A stretch of 64,000 bases of DNA, from contig PHET01000001.1 in assembly GCA_002841275.1 (NCBI GenBank), positions 34,464-98,463 on the forward strand, written 5' to 3'. The stretch's first letter is position 1, and each line of letters begins with the position of its first letter. Below, one piece after another: positions 52,683 to 60,527 of the stretch. The notes beneath the pieces are model-generated. The model made no database searches. It had not been told where the DNA came from and saw only the letters and a list, made by a program, of their open reading frames with translations. Source of the DNA: Actinobacteria bacterium HGW-Actinobacteria-7. Lineage in GTDB: Bacteria; Actinomycetota; Coriobacteriia; Anaerosomatales; PHET01. The position numbers and the translations under genes are program-made.

Positions 52683-53759
52683 TCAGTCTTCTTTGTCAAC
52701 CTCGAAACGGACCCTGATATCCTCTCGGCCGACAGTGATCTTAGGCTCACAACGCAGGTGGAGGTAGTACTTCTCGGCAATGGCGTCGAAGGCCGATTCC
52801 AATTCGGACCGAAACGCCGCGAGGTCGGAGTGGTGGATCTTCAGACCGCGCCGGTCCCGGTAGATGTCCGGTGCGGACGGGCCTGCGGGTTCCACAGCTC
52901 CCGAGGCAGTCGAGAGCACTGAGCGCAGAGGCGTGATCTCGCCGGCCAGAACACGGTGAGCCGTGCGCTCCGAGACTCCCAACCCGACTTCGGCCGCAGT
53001 ATCCGCCAGCTCACCCGCGTCAGCCGCAGCGCCAGGTCGCTGCCACACCGGCAGTCGTTTCAGATCCTCGCAGAACAGGAGTTCGGACTCGTCCATCTCG
53101 AAGCGTGCAAGCATGACCAGTGTGGACAGAACCTCGCTCGGACTACCGATGAACACGTCGATTCCCGGGTGCTCCAACGAGAACTCGACGGTGCGCCGCA
53201 CGATGTTGTGAGGGCCCCGGGCGACGCGAACCACTCCGGACTCGTCCTTCTCCAGACTGGGCCACGTCGACTGGTCGCTGCGCTCTGTGAGCGTGGCGGC
53301 GTCGGCCACGACCCCGATAGACGCCCCTTTGTGCAGCCCGGAGGCCAGAAGGCGCGCTTCACTCGTGTTGCTCTTGATCGAGAACAGCGCCATCCCTCGT
53401 CCGTGCACACCCCAGCGGTCCATAACCATGGTCTCAAGCTTGCTTGTGACCCGCGGATCGAAGATGCGCTGCTGCATCGCGAGGGGGACGCCTACCCCGT
53501 CATCTATAACGGTTATCGTCCGCTGATCACCATCTCGGCCGGTGGCAAGGAAGATTCGCTGCGCGTGGGCATCGCGAGAGTTCCGAAGGAGCTCAACTAC
53601 GATGTCTTCCACGCTTCTGATGTCGTGCTTCGCTTGGCGCCGTTCAGCCTCAGAGACCTTGAGGACGACGAACCCATCGCCGAGATTCTCCTCGACCTTC
53701 AGGTACGCGTCTCCGGAAACGGAGGCAACGAAATTCAAGAGGCTATTGTCGTCAGTCAT
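52683..53759 (-). CDS. Orphan GHKL-type ATPase with HTH-like segment
   Basis: 358 aa. Residues 20-190 form a histidine-kinase/HSP90-like ATP-binding domain: N-box 'VVELLRNSRDAHA' (Asn60), G1 'VIDDGVGVP' (84-92) and G2 'GVHGRGMALFSI' (118-127). There is no phospho-acceptor His domain, no receiver domain and no membrane segment. Residues 249-272 ('ELADTAAEVGLGVSERTAHR' then V-L-A-G) look like a helix-turn-helix. Residues 305-358 form a separate alpha/beta tail. ATG 53759 lacks a clear ribosome site; the frame runs on to 53816. Neighbours are spoVS downstream and a GNAT gene 20 nt upstream. Role unknown. Confidence 0.8.
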   Translation of the reverse strand: MTDDNSLLNFVASVSGDAYLKVEENLGDGFVVLKVSEAERRQAKHDIRSVEDIVVELLRNSRDAHAQRIFLATGRDGDQRTITVIDDGVGVPLAMQQRIFDPRVTSKLETMVMDRWGVHGRGMALFSIKSNTSEARLLASGLHKGASIGVVADAATLTERSDQSTWPSLEKDESGVVRVARGPHNIVRRTVEFSLEHPGIDVFIGSPSEVLSTLVMLARFEMDESELLFCEDLKRLPVWQRPGAAADAGELADTAAEVGLGVSERTAHRVLAGEITPLRSVLSTASGAVEPAGPSAPDIYRDRRGLKIHHSDLAAFRSELESAFDAIAEKYYLHLRCEPKITVGREDIRVRFEVDKED

Positions 53760-53779
53760 GAGACAAGGATACAGGTAGT

Positions 53780-54268
53780 TCAGCGCCCGCAGGCACATCC
53801 GTCCTTCGCGAGCCAAACCAACCGCACTCCCCGCAGCTCCTCCCGATGGGTCACCCGATAGCCAAGCGCCGAGTACAGAGCCAGCGGAGCAAGCGCGTCC
53901 TCGCCGGTGAAGAGCTCGAAACGGCGGGCCTGTGGGAAGGCGGCCTCGGCGTGATTCATCAATCTCGTGGCTATGCCTCGCCTCAGGTGAGATGCCGAGA
54001 CAACCAGCCTTCCGAATTCCACCGAAGCATCACTGTGTTTCGCCCGGACACTCCCCACGATGCGGCCGTGATCAACAGCGACGAAGAATTCAACACCCTG
54101 CTCGAACAGCGTCAGTAGGTCCGCTGCCTCCTCTTGTAGAGGCGGTAGATCATCGGAATGCAGTCCAAGATCACGGGCGACGCGACCGAACGCCTCATGC
54201 TGAACACACAGAATCGAGGCCAGGTCATCCGCGTGAGCCGACCTGACAATCACACCATCTCGTGTCAC
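53780..54268 (-). CDS. GNAT-family N-acetyltransferase
   Basis: 162 aa. Acetyl-CoA binding motif A is 'GRLVVSASHLRRGIATRLMNHAE', motif B 'FELFTGEDALAPLALYSALGY'. GTG 54268 with GGGGGA upstream, right after the rny terminator hairpin. The C-terminus ends in 'KDGCACGR', with two Cys of unclear purpose. The acetylated substrate cannot be told. It is 20 nt from the GHKL gene and probably in the same transcript. Confidence 0.88.
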   Translation of the reverse strand: MTRDGVIVRSAHADDLASILCVQHEAFGRVARDLGLHSDDLPPLQEEAADLLTLFEQGVEFFVAVDHGRIVGSVRAKHSDASVEFGRLVVSASHLRRGIATRLMNHAEAAFPQARRFELFTGEDALAPLALYSALGYRVTHREELRGVRLVWLAKDGCACGR

Positions 54269-54283
54269 TTCTTCCCCCAAACA

Positions 54284-54314
54284 ACGACACCCCGGCACAG
54301 GTCCGGGGTGTCGT
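54284..54314 (-). terminator. Intrinsic terminator of rny
   Basis: A perfect 12-bp stem ACGACACCCCGG / CCGGGGTGTCGT around a 7-nt loop, followed on the - strand by TGTTTGGGG. It lies 17 nt after the rny stop. The GNAT ribosome site begins directly after it, so readthrough could feed the next genes. Confidence 0.75.
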
Positions 54315-54330
54315 GGCAGCAACAGAGCTA

Positions 54331-55872
54331 CTACTTCGCGAAATCGACCGCGCGACTCTCGCGGATCACCATCACCTTGACCTGGCCAGGATACTCCAGC
54401 TCATCTTCGATCTGCTTGGCGATGTCGCGGGCAAGAACGACCGCATCCGCGTCGTTGATCTGATCAGGCTTGACCATGACACGAATCTCACGTCCTGCCT
54501 GCATGGCGTATGTGCGCTCGACACCACGGTGTGAGTTCGCGACCGCTTCAAGCTTCTCCAACCGCTTGATGTAGCTCTCAAGAGTCTCACGACGCGCTCC
54601 GGGACGAGCCGCCGAGATAGCGTCGGCTGCCTGAACCAAGACGGCCTCGATGGTCTGAGGCTCCACATCGGCGTGGTGGGCTTCGATGGCGTGGACGATC
54701 GGCTTAGTCTCGTTCATTCGCCGTGCAAGGTCCGCACCGATCACGGCGTGAGGACCTTCTACCTCGTGGTCAATGGCCTTTCCAAGGTCGTGCAACAGAC
54801 CAGCGCGCTTGGCCAACGTCGGATCGATACCGAGTTCGCTTGCCATGACCCCTGCGAGCCAGGACACCTCAAGCGAGTGCTTCAGCACATTCTGCCCGTA
54901 GGAGGTACGGAACTTGAGGCGGCCGAGGGTCCTGATGATCTCCGGGTGCAGATTGTGCACACCGCTCTCGAACGCTGCCTGCTCGCCGGCCTCATGAATC
55001 TGTTGCGAGACGAGTGCCTCGGCCTTGTTGAACATCTCTTCGATGCGTGCTGGGTGTATCCGACCGTCCGCGATGAGCGTCTCGAGCGTGATACGACCGA
55101 TTTCACGACGCACCGGATCGAAGCTGGAGATGACGACGGCCTCAGGCGTGTCGTCGATGATCAGGTTGATACCGGTCATCTGTTCGAACGCGCGAATATT
55201 GCGGCCCTCGCGACCGATGATCCGACCCTTCATGTCGTCACTCGGAATGTGAACGACAGAAACTGTCGACTCGGCGGTATGGTCCGCAGCAACGCGCTGG
55301 ATGGCGATACTCACGATATTGCGGGCCTTCTTGTCCGCTTCTTCGCGCGCACGCGCCTCTGCCTCGCGTATGAATCCGGCGGCGTCGCGTTTGACATCCT
55401 CCTGGATTCTGCTTGTCAGTTCCTGACGAGCCTCGTCGGCGGTCATCCCGGCGACGGCCTCGAGACGCTGCCGCTCTTCGGCGACCATGCTCTCCAGCTC
55501 TTCCTCGCGCTTGATGATCTGGCCTGCCTGCGATGAGAGCTGATGCTCGCGCTTGTCGAGGGACTCCGCACGACGATCGATGGATCCCTCGCGCTCGGAA
55601 AGCCGATTCTCCAGAACCGAGATCTCCTTCCGACGCTCCTTAGCGTCGGTCTCCTCTTCCTGCTTCATGCGAAAGATCTGGTCCTTCGCCTCGAGGAGCG
55701 CTTCCTTCTTGGTTGCCTCGGCATGCTTCTCTGCGTCGCGAACCAGGCGTTCAGCCTCTTCCGAAGCACGAACCGCTCTGTCTTTGAGCAGAAAACGGTT
55801 GACGGCATAGCCGAGGGCGACACCGACAATGAGTCCGACGAACGTGAGTATGACTGTGACTACGGCGGTCAT
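54331..55872 (-). CDS. rny: Ribonuclease Y
   Basis: Membrane-anchored endoribonuclease that starts mRNA decay. 513 aa, usual size. One span at residues 4-24, a long coiled coil (30-200), a KH domain with '[20 protein letters not shown]', and an HD domain with '[16 protein letters not shown]' and '[10 protein letters not shown]'. ATG 55872 with AAGGAGGG upstream. The gene stands alone between an upstream ncRNA terminator and its own terminator. Confidence 0.97.
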   Translation of the reverse strand: MTAVVTVILTFVGLIVGVALGYAVNRFLLKDRAVRASEEAERLVRDAEKHAEATKKEALLEAKDQIFRMKQEEETDAKERRKEISVLENRLSEREGSIDRRAESLDKREHQLSSQAGQIIKREEELESMVAEERQRLEAVAGMTADEARQELTSRIQEDVKRDAAGFIREAEARAREEADKKARNIVSIAIQRVAADHTAESTVSVVHIPSDDMKGRIIGREGRNIRAFEQMTGINLIIDDTPEAVVISSFDPVRREIGRITLETLIADGRIHPARIEEMFNKAEALVSQQIHEAGEQAAFESGVHNLHPEIIRTLGRLKFRTSYGQNVLKHSLEVSWLAGVMASELGIDPTLAKRAGLLHDLGKAIDHEVEGPHAVIGADLARRMNETKPIVHAIEAHHADVEPQTIEAVLVQAADAISAARPGARRETLESYIKRLEKLEAVANSHRGVERTYAMQAGREIRVMVKPDQINDADAVVLARDIAKQIEDELEYPGQVKVMVIRESRAVDFAK

Positions 55873-55950
55873 TCGCCCTCCTTCCGATGGTGGCGTGCGT
55901 TCATGTCAAGTGAGCCGCTCGCCGCCTGCAGTCATCCGAACTCCGGATAA

Positions 55951-55978
55951 CAAAAGGCCGGACGACGAAGCGTCCGGC
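55951..55978 (-). terminator. Intrinsic terminator of the recX-rny intergenic RNA
   Basis: Stem GCCGGACG (on the - strand) with CGTCCGGC around CTTCGT, followed by CTTTTG, a classical GC stem plus T-run read leftward. It ends the transcript that starts near 56120. Confidence 0.8.
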
Positions 55979-56121
55979 ATCAGAAGAACCCCTATGACCA
56001 CTCAACCGCGAATACGCGAACTAGGGGCCTGTGGTGCCCATAGTGTCGCGAGTATCCGAACTGCGGTCGAGCAAAACGCCGGAGCTGCACGCGCAGCCAC
56101 GGCAGAGAATCACTGATGCCG
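55951..56121 (-). ncRNA. Candidate free-standing small RNA (6S-like topology)
   Basis: About 170 nt on the - strand between recX and rny, with promoter at 56128-56157 and an intrinsic terminator at the end. Its first 8 nt, GGCATCAG (56113-56120), pair perfectly with CTGATGCC (55976-55983) just before the terminator. Inward, GCCGTGG pairs with CCACAGGC with one bulged A. On the 3' side CCCCTA/TAGGGG (56022-56027 with 55989-55994) encloses CGCG-TATT-CGCG. Closing stem, bubble with a 3' hairpin and distal stem resemble 6S RNA, but no sequence signature was confirmed. No ORF fits. Alternatively it is an rny leader with an attenuator. Confidence 0.55.
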
Positions 56122-56127
56122 CTGTTC

Positions 56128-56157
56128 ATAGTAGCTGTGAGCTGCGCACAGCGTCAA
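56128..56157 (-). promoter_or_regulatory. Promoter of the candidate RNA
   Basis: On the - strand TTGACG (56152-56157), 18-nt spacer, TACTAT (56128-56133). Start predicted near 56120, exactly at the 5' arm of the closing stem. Confidence 0.6.
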
Positions 56158-56202
56158 GAAACAGCACCCTCAGACTGTCCTGAGCTGTGCATTGTGGACT
56201 TC

Positions 56203-56829
56203 TCAAGCGTCGCTCTGGTCTGGTGTGGTCTCGGGCGTGTCTACCGCCGCCAAGGCAGTCCGCAGATCATAGCCTTTTGCCACAAGCTGCCTGATGAAGC
56301 GTTCCCTCTCGCGTCTGTCAGCGGGTACTCTACCGCCGAGAATACCGCGCGCCCGGGCGACCGGCTCTTCGGTCGCGCACTCTGCGATGGCAGAATCACG
56401 AATCTCCGCCGACACACCCTTGTCCGAAAGCTCACGAGCGATCCTCTGATCCCCGAAACCCGACCTGCGGCGTGAGCGGACATACATCTGTGCGTACCGA
56501 CGGTCATCGACCAAGAGGAGCTCGATGAATCGCTCCACCAGCGGGTCAACGACCGATGGAGGGTAGCCGTCGTCCAGCAGCTTCTGTCTGAGCTCACCGA
56601 CCGATCGCTCCCGATAGCCCACGAGGCGCAGAGCACGCTCACGCGCATGACGCAGCTCGGCGTCAAGAAGCTGATCTTCCAATAGCGCCCGGTCCAACTC
56701 GGTGCCCGCCTCGAGACCGATCTCCTTGACCACGGCGGCCGAGGTGAGTCTCACGGTTGTGTCGGAGAAGACGAGACGCCGGGCGCGACTACCTCGCCCG
56801 GCGTCTTCGATGGCTTCCACAGAGAGCAT
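56203..56829 (-). CDS. recX: Regulatory protein RecX
   Basis: 208 aa inhibitor/modulator of RecA filaments. Three-helix repeats typical of RecX: 'RALRLVGYRERSVGELRQKL', 'RFIELLLVDDRRYAQMYVRS', 'GFGDQRIARELSDKGVSAE'. The N-terminal about 45 residues are variable. ATG 56829 lies 9 nt after the recA stop, and AGGA within the recA end may serve as ribosome site. It shares the recA SOS promoter. Confidence 0.9.
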   Translation of the reverse strand: MLSVEAIEDAGRGSRARRLVFSDTTVRLTSAAVVKEIGLEAGTELDRALLEDQLLDAELRHARERALRLVGYRERSVGELRQKLLDDGYPPSVVDPLVERFIELLLVDDRRYAQMYVRSRRRSGFGDQRIARELSDKGVSAEIRDSAIAECATEEPVARARGILGGRVPADRRERERFIRQLVAKGYDLRTALAAVDTPETTPDQSDA

Positions 56830-56837
56830 TGGCTTGA

Positions 56838-57902
56838 TCAGTCCTGCTTCACAGCGACGGCAGCCAGTGCAGCGTCTGATGCAGCGGCATCCGCGGCCGC
56901 ACCAGCAACGGAGGGCAGACCCAGTGCGGACCGCACCTTCACATCGATCTCGCCGCGGAGATCGGGATGCTCGCGCAAGAACTCCTTGGCCGCCTCCCTC
57001 CCCTGCCCGAGCCGCTCCTCGCCGTATGTGTACCAAGCGCCAGATTTCGCGACGATGCCCTCTTCCACACCGAGGTCGAGTATCGAACCTTCTTTGGATA
57101 TACCGGTTCCGTACATCAGATCGAATTCAGCGACGCGGAACGGCGCGGCGACCTTGTTCTTCACAACCTTCGCACGGACACGGTTCCCGACAATTTCCGT
57201 TCCCTGCTTGATGGAGTCAATGCGGCGCACATCGATGCGCACAGTCGAGAAGAACTTCAGTGCGCGCCCACCAGTGGTCGTCTCAGGACTCCCGAACATC
57301 ACGCCGATCTTCTCCCGCAGTTGGTTGATGAAGATGCACGTGGTGTTGGACTTGCTGAGTGAACCTGCGAGTTTGCGCAGTGCCTGACTCATCAAACGGG
57401 CCTGAAGGCCGACGACCATGTCGCCCATCTCACCTTCGAGTTCGGCCCGGGGCACGAGAGCCGCCACTGAGTCGATGATCACGAGGTCTATGGCACCACT
57501 TCTCACGAGCATGTCCGCAATCTCGAGCGCCTGCTCGCCGGTGTCAGGCTGCGAGATCAGAATCTCGTCTATGTCCACGCCCAGACGTGACGCGTAGCTC
57601 GGATCGAGCGCGTGTTCGGCATCGATGAAGGCCGCAATCCCGCCCAAGGCCTGAGTCTCGGCAAGTATCTGAAGCGCAAGAGTGGTCTTACCGCTAGACT
57701 CCGGGCCAAAAATCTCAACGATACGGCCGCGGGGAACACCGCCTATCCCGAGAGCAGCATCAAGCGCCAAAGAACCGGTCGGGATTGCCTCAACCTGAAC
57801 AGTGGCAGCATGCTCGCCCAGCTTCATGATGGTGCCTTTGCCGAACTTCTTCTCTATCTGCTCTTTGGTGACGTCGAGCATCTTGTCCTTCTCGCGATCC
57901 AT
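56838..57902 (-). CDS. recA: Recombinase RecA
   Basis: 354 aa. Walker A 'GPESSGKTT' (66-74), '[16 protein letters not shown]', '[20 protein letters not shown]', and the L2 region '[21 protein letters not shown]'. ATG 57902 is chosen by family start and the AGGAG upstream; the open frame to 58025 runs through the promoter and is not coding. The C-terminus is Ala/Asp-rich. The upstream region holds a canonical promoter with a LexA box in its spacer. It is followed by recX. Confidence 0.97.
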   Translation of the reverse strand: MDREKDKMLDVTKEQIEKKFGKGTIMKLGEHAATVQVEAIPTGSLALDAALGIGGVPRGRIVEIFGPESSGKTTLALQILAETQALGGIAAFIDAEHALDPSYASRLGVDIDEILISQPDTGEQALEIADMLVRSGAIDLVIIDSVAALVPRAELEGEMGDMVVGLQARLMSQALRKLAGSLSKSNTTCIFINQLREKIGVMFGSPETTTGGRALKFFSTVRIDVRRIDSIKQGTEIVGNRVRAKVVKNKVAAPFRVAEFDLMYGTGISKEGSILDLGVEEGIVAKSGAWYTYGEERLGQGREAAKEFLREHPDLRGEIDVKVRSALGLPSVAGAAADAAASDAALAAVAVKQD

Positions 57903-57954
57903 GCCGCACTCGCTCCTATCCGGGATACGGGAGAGTCCCGCTGGGGACACCACG

Positions 57955-57983
57955 ACCCTACACGAACACCTGTTCGGTGTCAA
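57955..57983 (-). promoter_or_regulatory. recA promoter
   Basis: On the - strand TTGACA (57978-57983, perfect), 17-nt spacer, TAGGGT (57955-57960). The LexA box occupies 14 of the 17 spacer nucleotides, giving simple steric repression. The leader is about 45 nt. Confidence 0.8.
57963..57976. promoter_or_regulatory. LexA box of recA
   Basis: CGAACACCTGTTCG, identical to LexA box 1 at 43364-43377. Confidence 0.9.
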
Positions 57984-58039
57984 CGAAATCGATGAGCAGC
58001 TCAAACGCAAGTTCCGCGGACACATTCACGCGGCTTTGA

Positions 58040-58618
58040 TCACGCTCGCTTCACCTTCCACGAACCTATCTTTGAGTACTGCGGACCTCGCGGCGTGAGC
58101 TGGCTCGTAAAGAAGGTAACCTCCGGGTCTGACACGCGGAGTAGCCGCAGCCCTGAAGCGTCAAAGACCTCATCGAGGTTCAAAGGTGACTGGACGGGTT
58201 TGCGTGCTCGGACCAGCGTGACGTGCGGCACATACGGTCGCTTGTCGGGTTCGAATCCGAACGGAGCGAGGCCAGCCGTAATGGTCGCCTCGAGTGCCGT
58301 GATCGAGCCCTCCTCGGCCACGTGGGCCCAAATCATCGACGCGCGTCTTGACCTGGGTGCGGCCTGCAGCGTCTCGAATGCAAATTCGAGCGAATCGCTG
58401 CTCACGACCGCATGCCGTATTGTCTCGCTCAGTGCAGGAACGGTCTCGTGTGCGACGTCGCCCAGAAACGCGATGGTCACGTGCAGGTTCTCGGGGCGCA
58501 CCCATTTCTGGTCGGCCCACTGCTGATTGCTCGTCCTGATACCTCGTTGGCACTGCTCCAGTGACATGAGCACGGCTGGCGGCAGCCTCAGACCGACGAA
58601 ACACCGCACAGCGCTCAT
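58040..58618 (-). CDS. thpR: RNA 2',3'-cyclic phosphodiesterase (2'-5' RNA ligase family)
   Basis: 192 aa. The two H-x-T-x motifs are 'NLHVTIAFLG' and 'VPHVTLVRAR', forming the 2H phosphoesterase active site. 'MSAVRCFVGLRLPPAV' is a typical start. ATG 58618 overlaps the cinA stop by 4 nt. Its position between cinA and recA is common in bacteria; the physiological RNA substrate is unknown. Confidence 0.93.
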   Translation of the reverse strand: MSAVRCFVGLRLPPAVLMSLEQCQRGIRTSNQQWADQKWVRPENLHVTIAFLGDVAHETVPALSETIRHAVVSSDSLEFAFETLQAAPRSRRASMIWAHVAEEGSITALEATITAGLAPFGFEPDKRPYVPHVTLVRARKPVQSPLNLDEVFDASGLRLLRVSDPEVTFFTSQLTPRGPQYSKIGSWKVKRA

Positions 58619-59835
58619 CTGGCTTGCACCGCCCTCCTGAGGAGGTCCAAGGCCACAGATGTGGCTCGCTCGCGGATGGCCTCTCGGCCAGTTGCCGGAA
58701 AGAGCCGCCGCATAGCCACGACGCCCCGTGAGTTCGCGACAGCAAACCACACCAGACCAACAGGCTTGTCGTCGGTTCCGCCACCAGGTCCAGCGACACC
58801 TGTGATCGAGACAGCGATATCTGCGCCCAAACGGCTACGCGCACCCTGTGCCATCTCACACGCAGCCTGCTCACTGACCGCCCCGTGGAGTCCCAGCGTC
58901 GCCTCACCGACACCCAGCAGGTCGATCTTGACCTGATTGTCGTACGCGACCACGCCTCCGCAGACCGCTTCCGAGGAACCCGGAACGGCCGTCAATGCTG
59001 CAGATACGAGCCCACCGGTACACGACTCAGCGGTCGCCAGCCGGACCCCACGATCGACTGCTTCGACAACCACCACCTGTGCCAGCGACCGACCGTCTGC
59101 GGAGTACACGGCATCGCCCAGTACAGCAGTCACCGCCGTTGCGGCCTCCGCGAGCACAGCGGCTCCACCGCCGTCATCGAGAAGTAGCACACGAACGTCA
59201 CCGGGCTTGGCGAGTATCGTGAAGCCGACCCCCTCGTAGTTCCCAAGGGCCCGCTGGGCAGTCACCTGAACGTCGGACTCGGACATCCCCGTGACCGCGA
59301 GTTCGTGGTGCTCGGCGGCGGTTCGAGGCAACTCCTCGACGACTTCACGGAGCATCGGACGCATCTCAGAAGGTGGGCCGGGTAGCAAGACGAGCCGCCC
59401 GGCAGACGTCGGAACCACGAGTCCGGGAGCGGTTCCCGTTGTGGGATCGATCACGCGAGCGTTCTTGAACACCTCGGCTTGCACCAGGAGTTGCCGTCCT
59501 GCCTCCGGATCTCGGTGTCGCGAAACGAACGGTTCAAGCAGTGCCACCAGACGCTCGTCGCGGACAAGCTCCAACCCCAAAGCATCGGCTGCGGCTTGTC
59601 GAGTGACATCGTCGTGAGTCGGTCCGAGGCCCCCTGTGGTGATGACGAGTTCACACGAGGCGCACAGCCGTCTGAGTGTCGCGGCCAGCACGTTCACATC
59701 GTCGGCAATACTTATCGCCTCGATGACGCTGCAGCCCCGGGGAGCAAGTGCCCGTGCGATCTCCGCGGTGTTGGTGTCCAGCCGCAGACCGGTGGTCAGC
59801 TCAGAACCGACAGTGACGATAGCGGCTGTAGTCAC
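58615..59835 (-). CDS. cinA: CinA: competence/damage-inducible protein, NMN deamidase domain
   Basis: 406 aa. The N-terminal MoaB/MogA-like domain (1-170, 'VTVGSELTTGLRLDTN' and 'TTGGLGPTHDDVT') is followed by a C-terminal nicotinamide-nucleotide amidohydrolase domain (about 245-406, 'TAESCTGGLVSAALTAVPGSS', 'SITGVAGPGGGTDDKPVGLV' in pieces). It recycles NMN from NAD-consuming ligase reactions. GTG 59835 overlaps the pgsA stop. The order pgsA-cinA-thpR-recA is conserved widely. Confidence 0.95.
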   Translation of the reverse strand: MTTAAIVTVGSELTTGLRLDTNTAEIARALAPRGCSVIEAISIADDVNVLAATLRRLCASCELVITTGGLGPTHDDVTRQAAADALGLELVRDERLVALLEPFVSRHRDPEAGRQLLVQAEVFKNARVIDPTTGTAPGLVVPTSAGRLVLLPGPPSEMRPMLREVVEELPRTAAEHHELAVTGMSESDVQVTAQRALGNYEGVGFTILAKPGDVRVLLLDDGGGAAVLAEAATAVTAVLGDAVYSADGRSLAQVVVVEAVDRGVRLATAESCTGGLVSAALTAVPGSSEAVCGGVVAYDNQVKIDLLGVGEATLGLHGAVSEQAACEMAQGARSRLGADIAVSITGVAGPGGGTDDKPVGLVWFAVANSRGVVAMRRLFPATGREAIRERATSVALDLLRRAVQAR

Positions 59836-60527
59836 CGGCCGGATCCCTCTTCTGAGTCACCCTGCTCCGTCCGAACGGTCTTCGGCGAACCGATATCACC
59901 GGCCGAGGACCATGGGCCGACCAAAACGTCCGCTGCGTGCCTGAAATAGTCGACCATCGACATGATCGTGAGAACGACTGCGGCACCCATAACCGCCCAC
60001 GAGCCAGATTGGATGAACACCTGCGCTCCCACGCCCAGTGGCAAGAGCAGAGATGAGTCTTTGATGATGAAGAGGAGGATCGCGATGATCTGAACGACTG
60101 TCTTGACCTTTCCGTACCATGAAGCGGCGATCACCAGACCCTCTGCCGAGGCGACCATTCGCAGTCCGCTCACGATGAACTCGCGAGCAACGATCACGAA
60201 GGCGACCCAGGCCGGCAGCACCCCGATCTCAACCAGCGCCAGCAGCGCAGCGGTGACCAGGAGCTTGTCGGCGAGCGGATCGAGGAACTTTCCGAAGGTT
60301 GTGACCTCGTTTCGCGATCGCGCGAGATAGCCGTCAACGCCATCCGTGGCAGCCAGCAGGCCGAAAACCGCCGCAGCGAACCAAGGCCTGAGAGCGGCGA
60401 TCAGCCCTGAAGCACCCGTCCATGTAGGCCAGTCGGCAAGCAGTACAACCAGGAAGACCGGAATGAGCACCATCCGGGTGAGCGTCACCGTATTGGCCGC
60501 GTTGAGCTTCGAGCCGTTCGTGGCCAT
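59832..60527 (-). CDS. pgsA: CDP-diacylglycerol-glycerol-3-phosphate 3-phosphatidyltransferase
   Basis: 231 aa membrane enzyme of phosphatidylglycerol synthesis. The CDP-alcohol motif is complete: Asp65-Gly66, Ala69-Arg70, Gly79, Asp83, Asp87 in 'TDGVDGYLARSR' and 'FGKFLDPLADK'. 'NTVTLTRMVLIPVF' opens the protein. ATG 60527 has GGAGG 7 nt upstream and overlaps the rimO stop. A hydrophilic, Ser/Glu-rich tail follows the last span. Gene order makes this the canonical copy, versus the paralogue at 7476-8144. Confidence 0.94.
   Translation of the reverse strand: MATNGSKLNAANTVTLTRMVLIPVFLVVLLADWPTWTGASGLIAALRPWFAAAVFGLLAATDGVDGYLARSRNEVTTFGKFLDPLADKLLVTAALLALVEIGVLPAWVAFVIVAREFIVSGLRMVASAEGLVIAASWYGKVKTVVQIIAILLFIIKDSSLLLPLGVGAQVFIQSGSWAVMGAAVVLTIMSMVDYFRHAADVLVGPWSSAGDIGSPKTVRTEQGDSEEGSGR

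Larger units (their letters stand above)
55873..56202. other. recX-rny intergenic stretch (330 nt without a gene)
   Basis: From right to left it holds a promoter (56128-56157), the candidate RNA (55951-56121), its terminator, and about 75 nt of rny leader with TTGACA but no matching -10. No coding frame with a ribosome site was found on either strand. Confidence 0.7.

Noticed and set aside
58247-58262. GGTTCGAATCC-like string resembling a tRNA T-loop
   Set aside because: It is inside thpR and encodes part of 'FGFEPDK'; no acceptor or anticodon arm flanks it.
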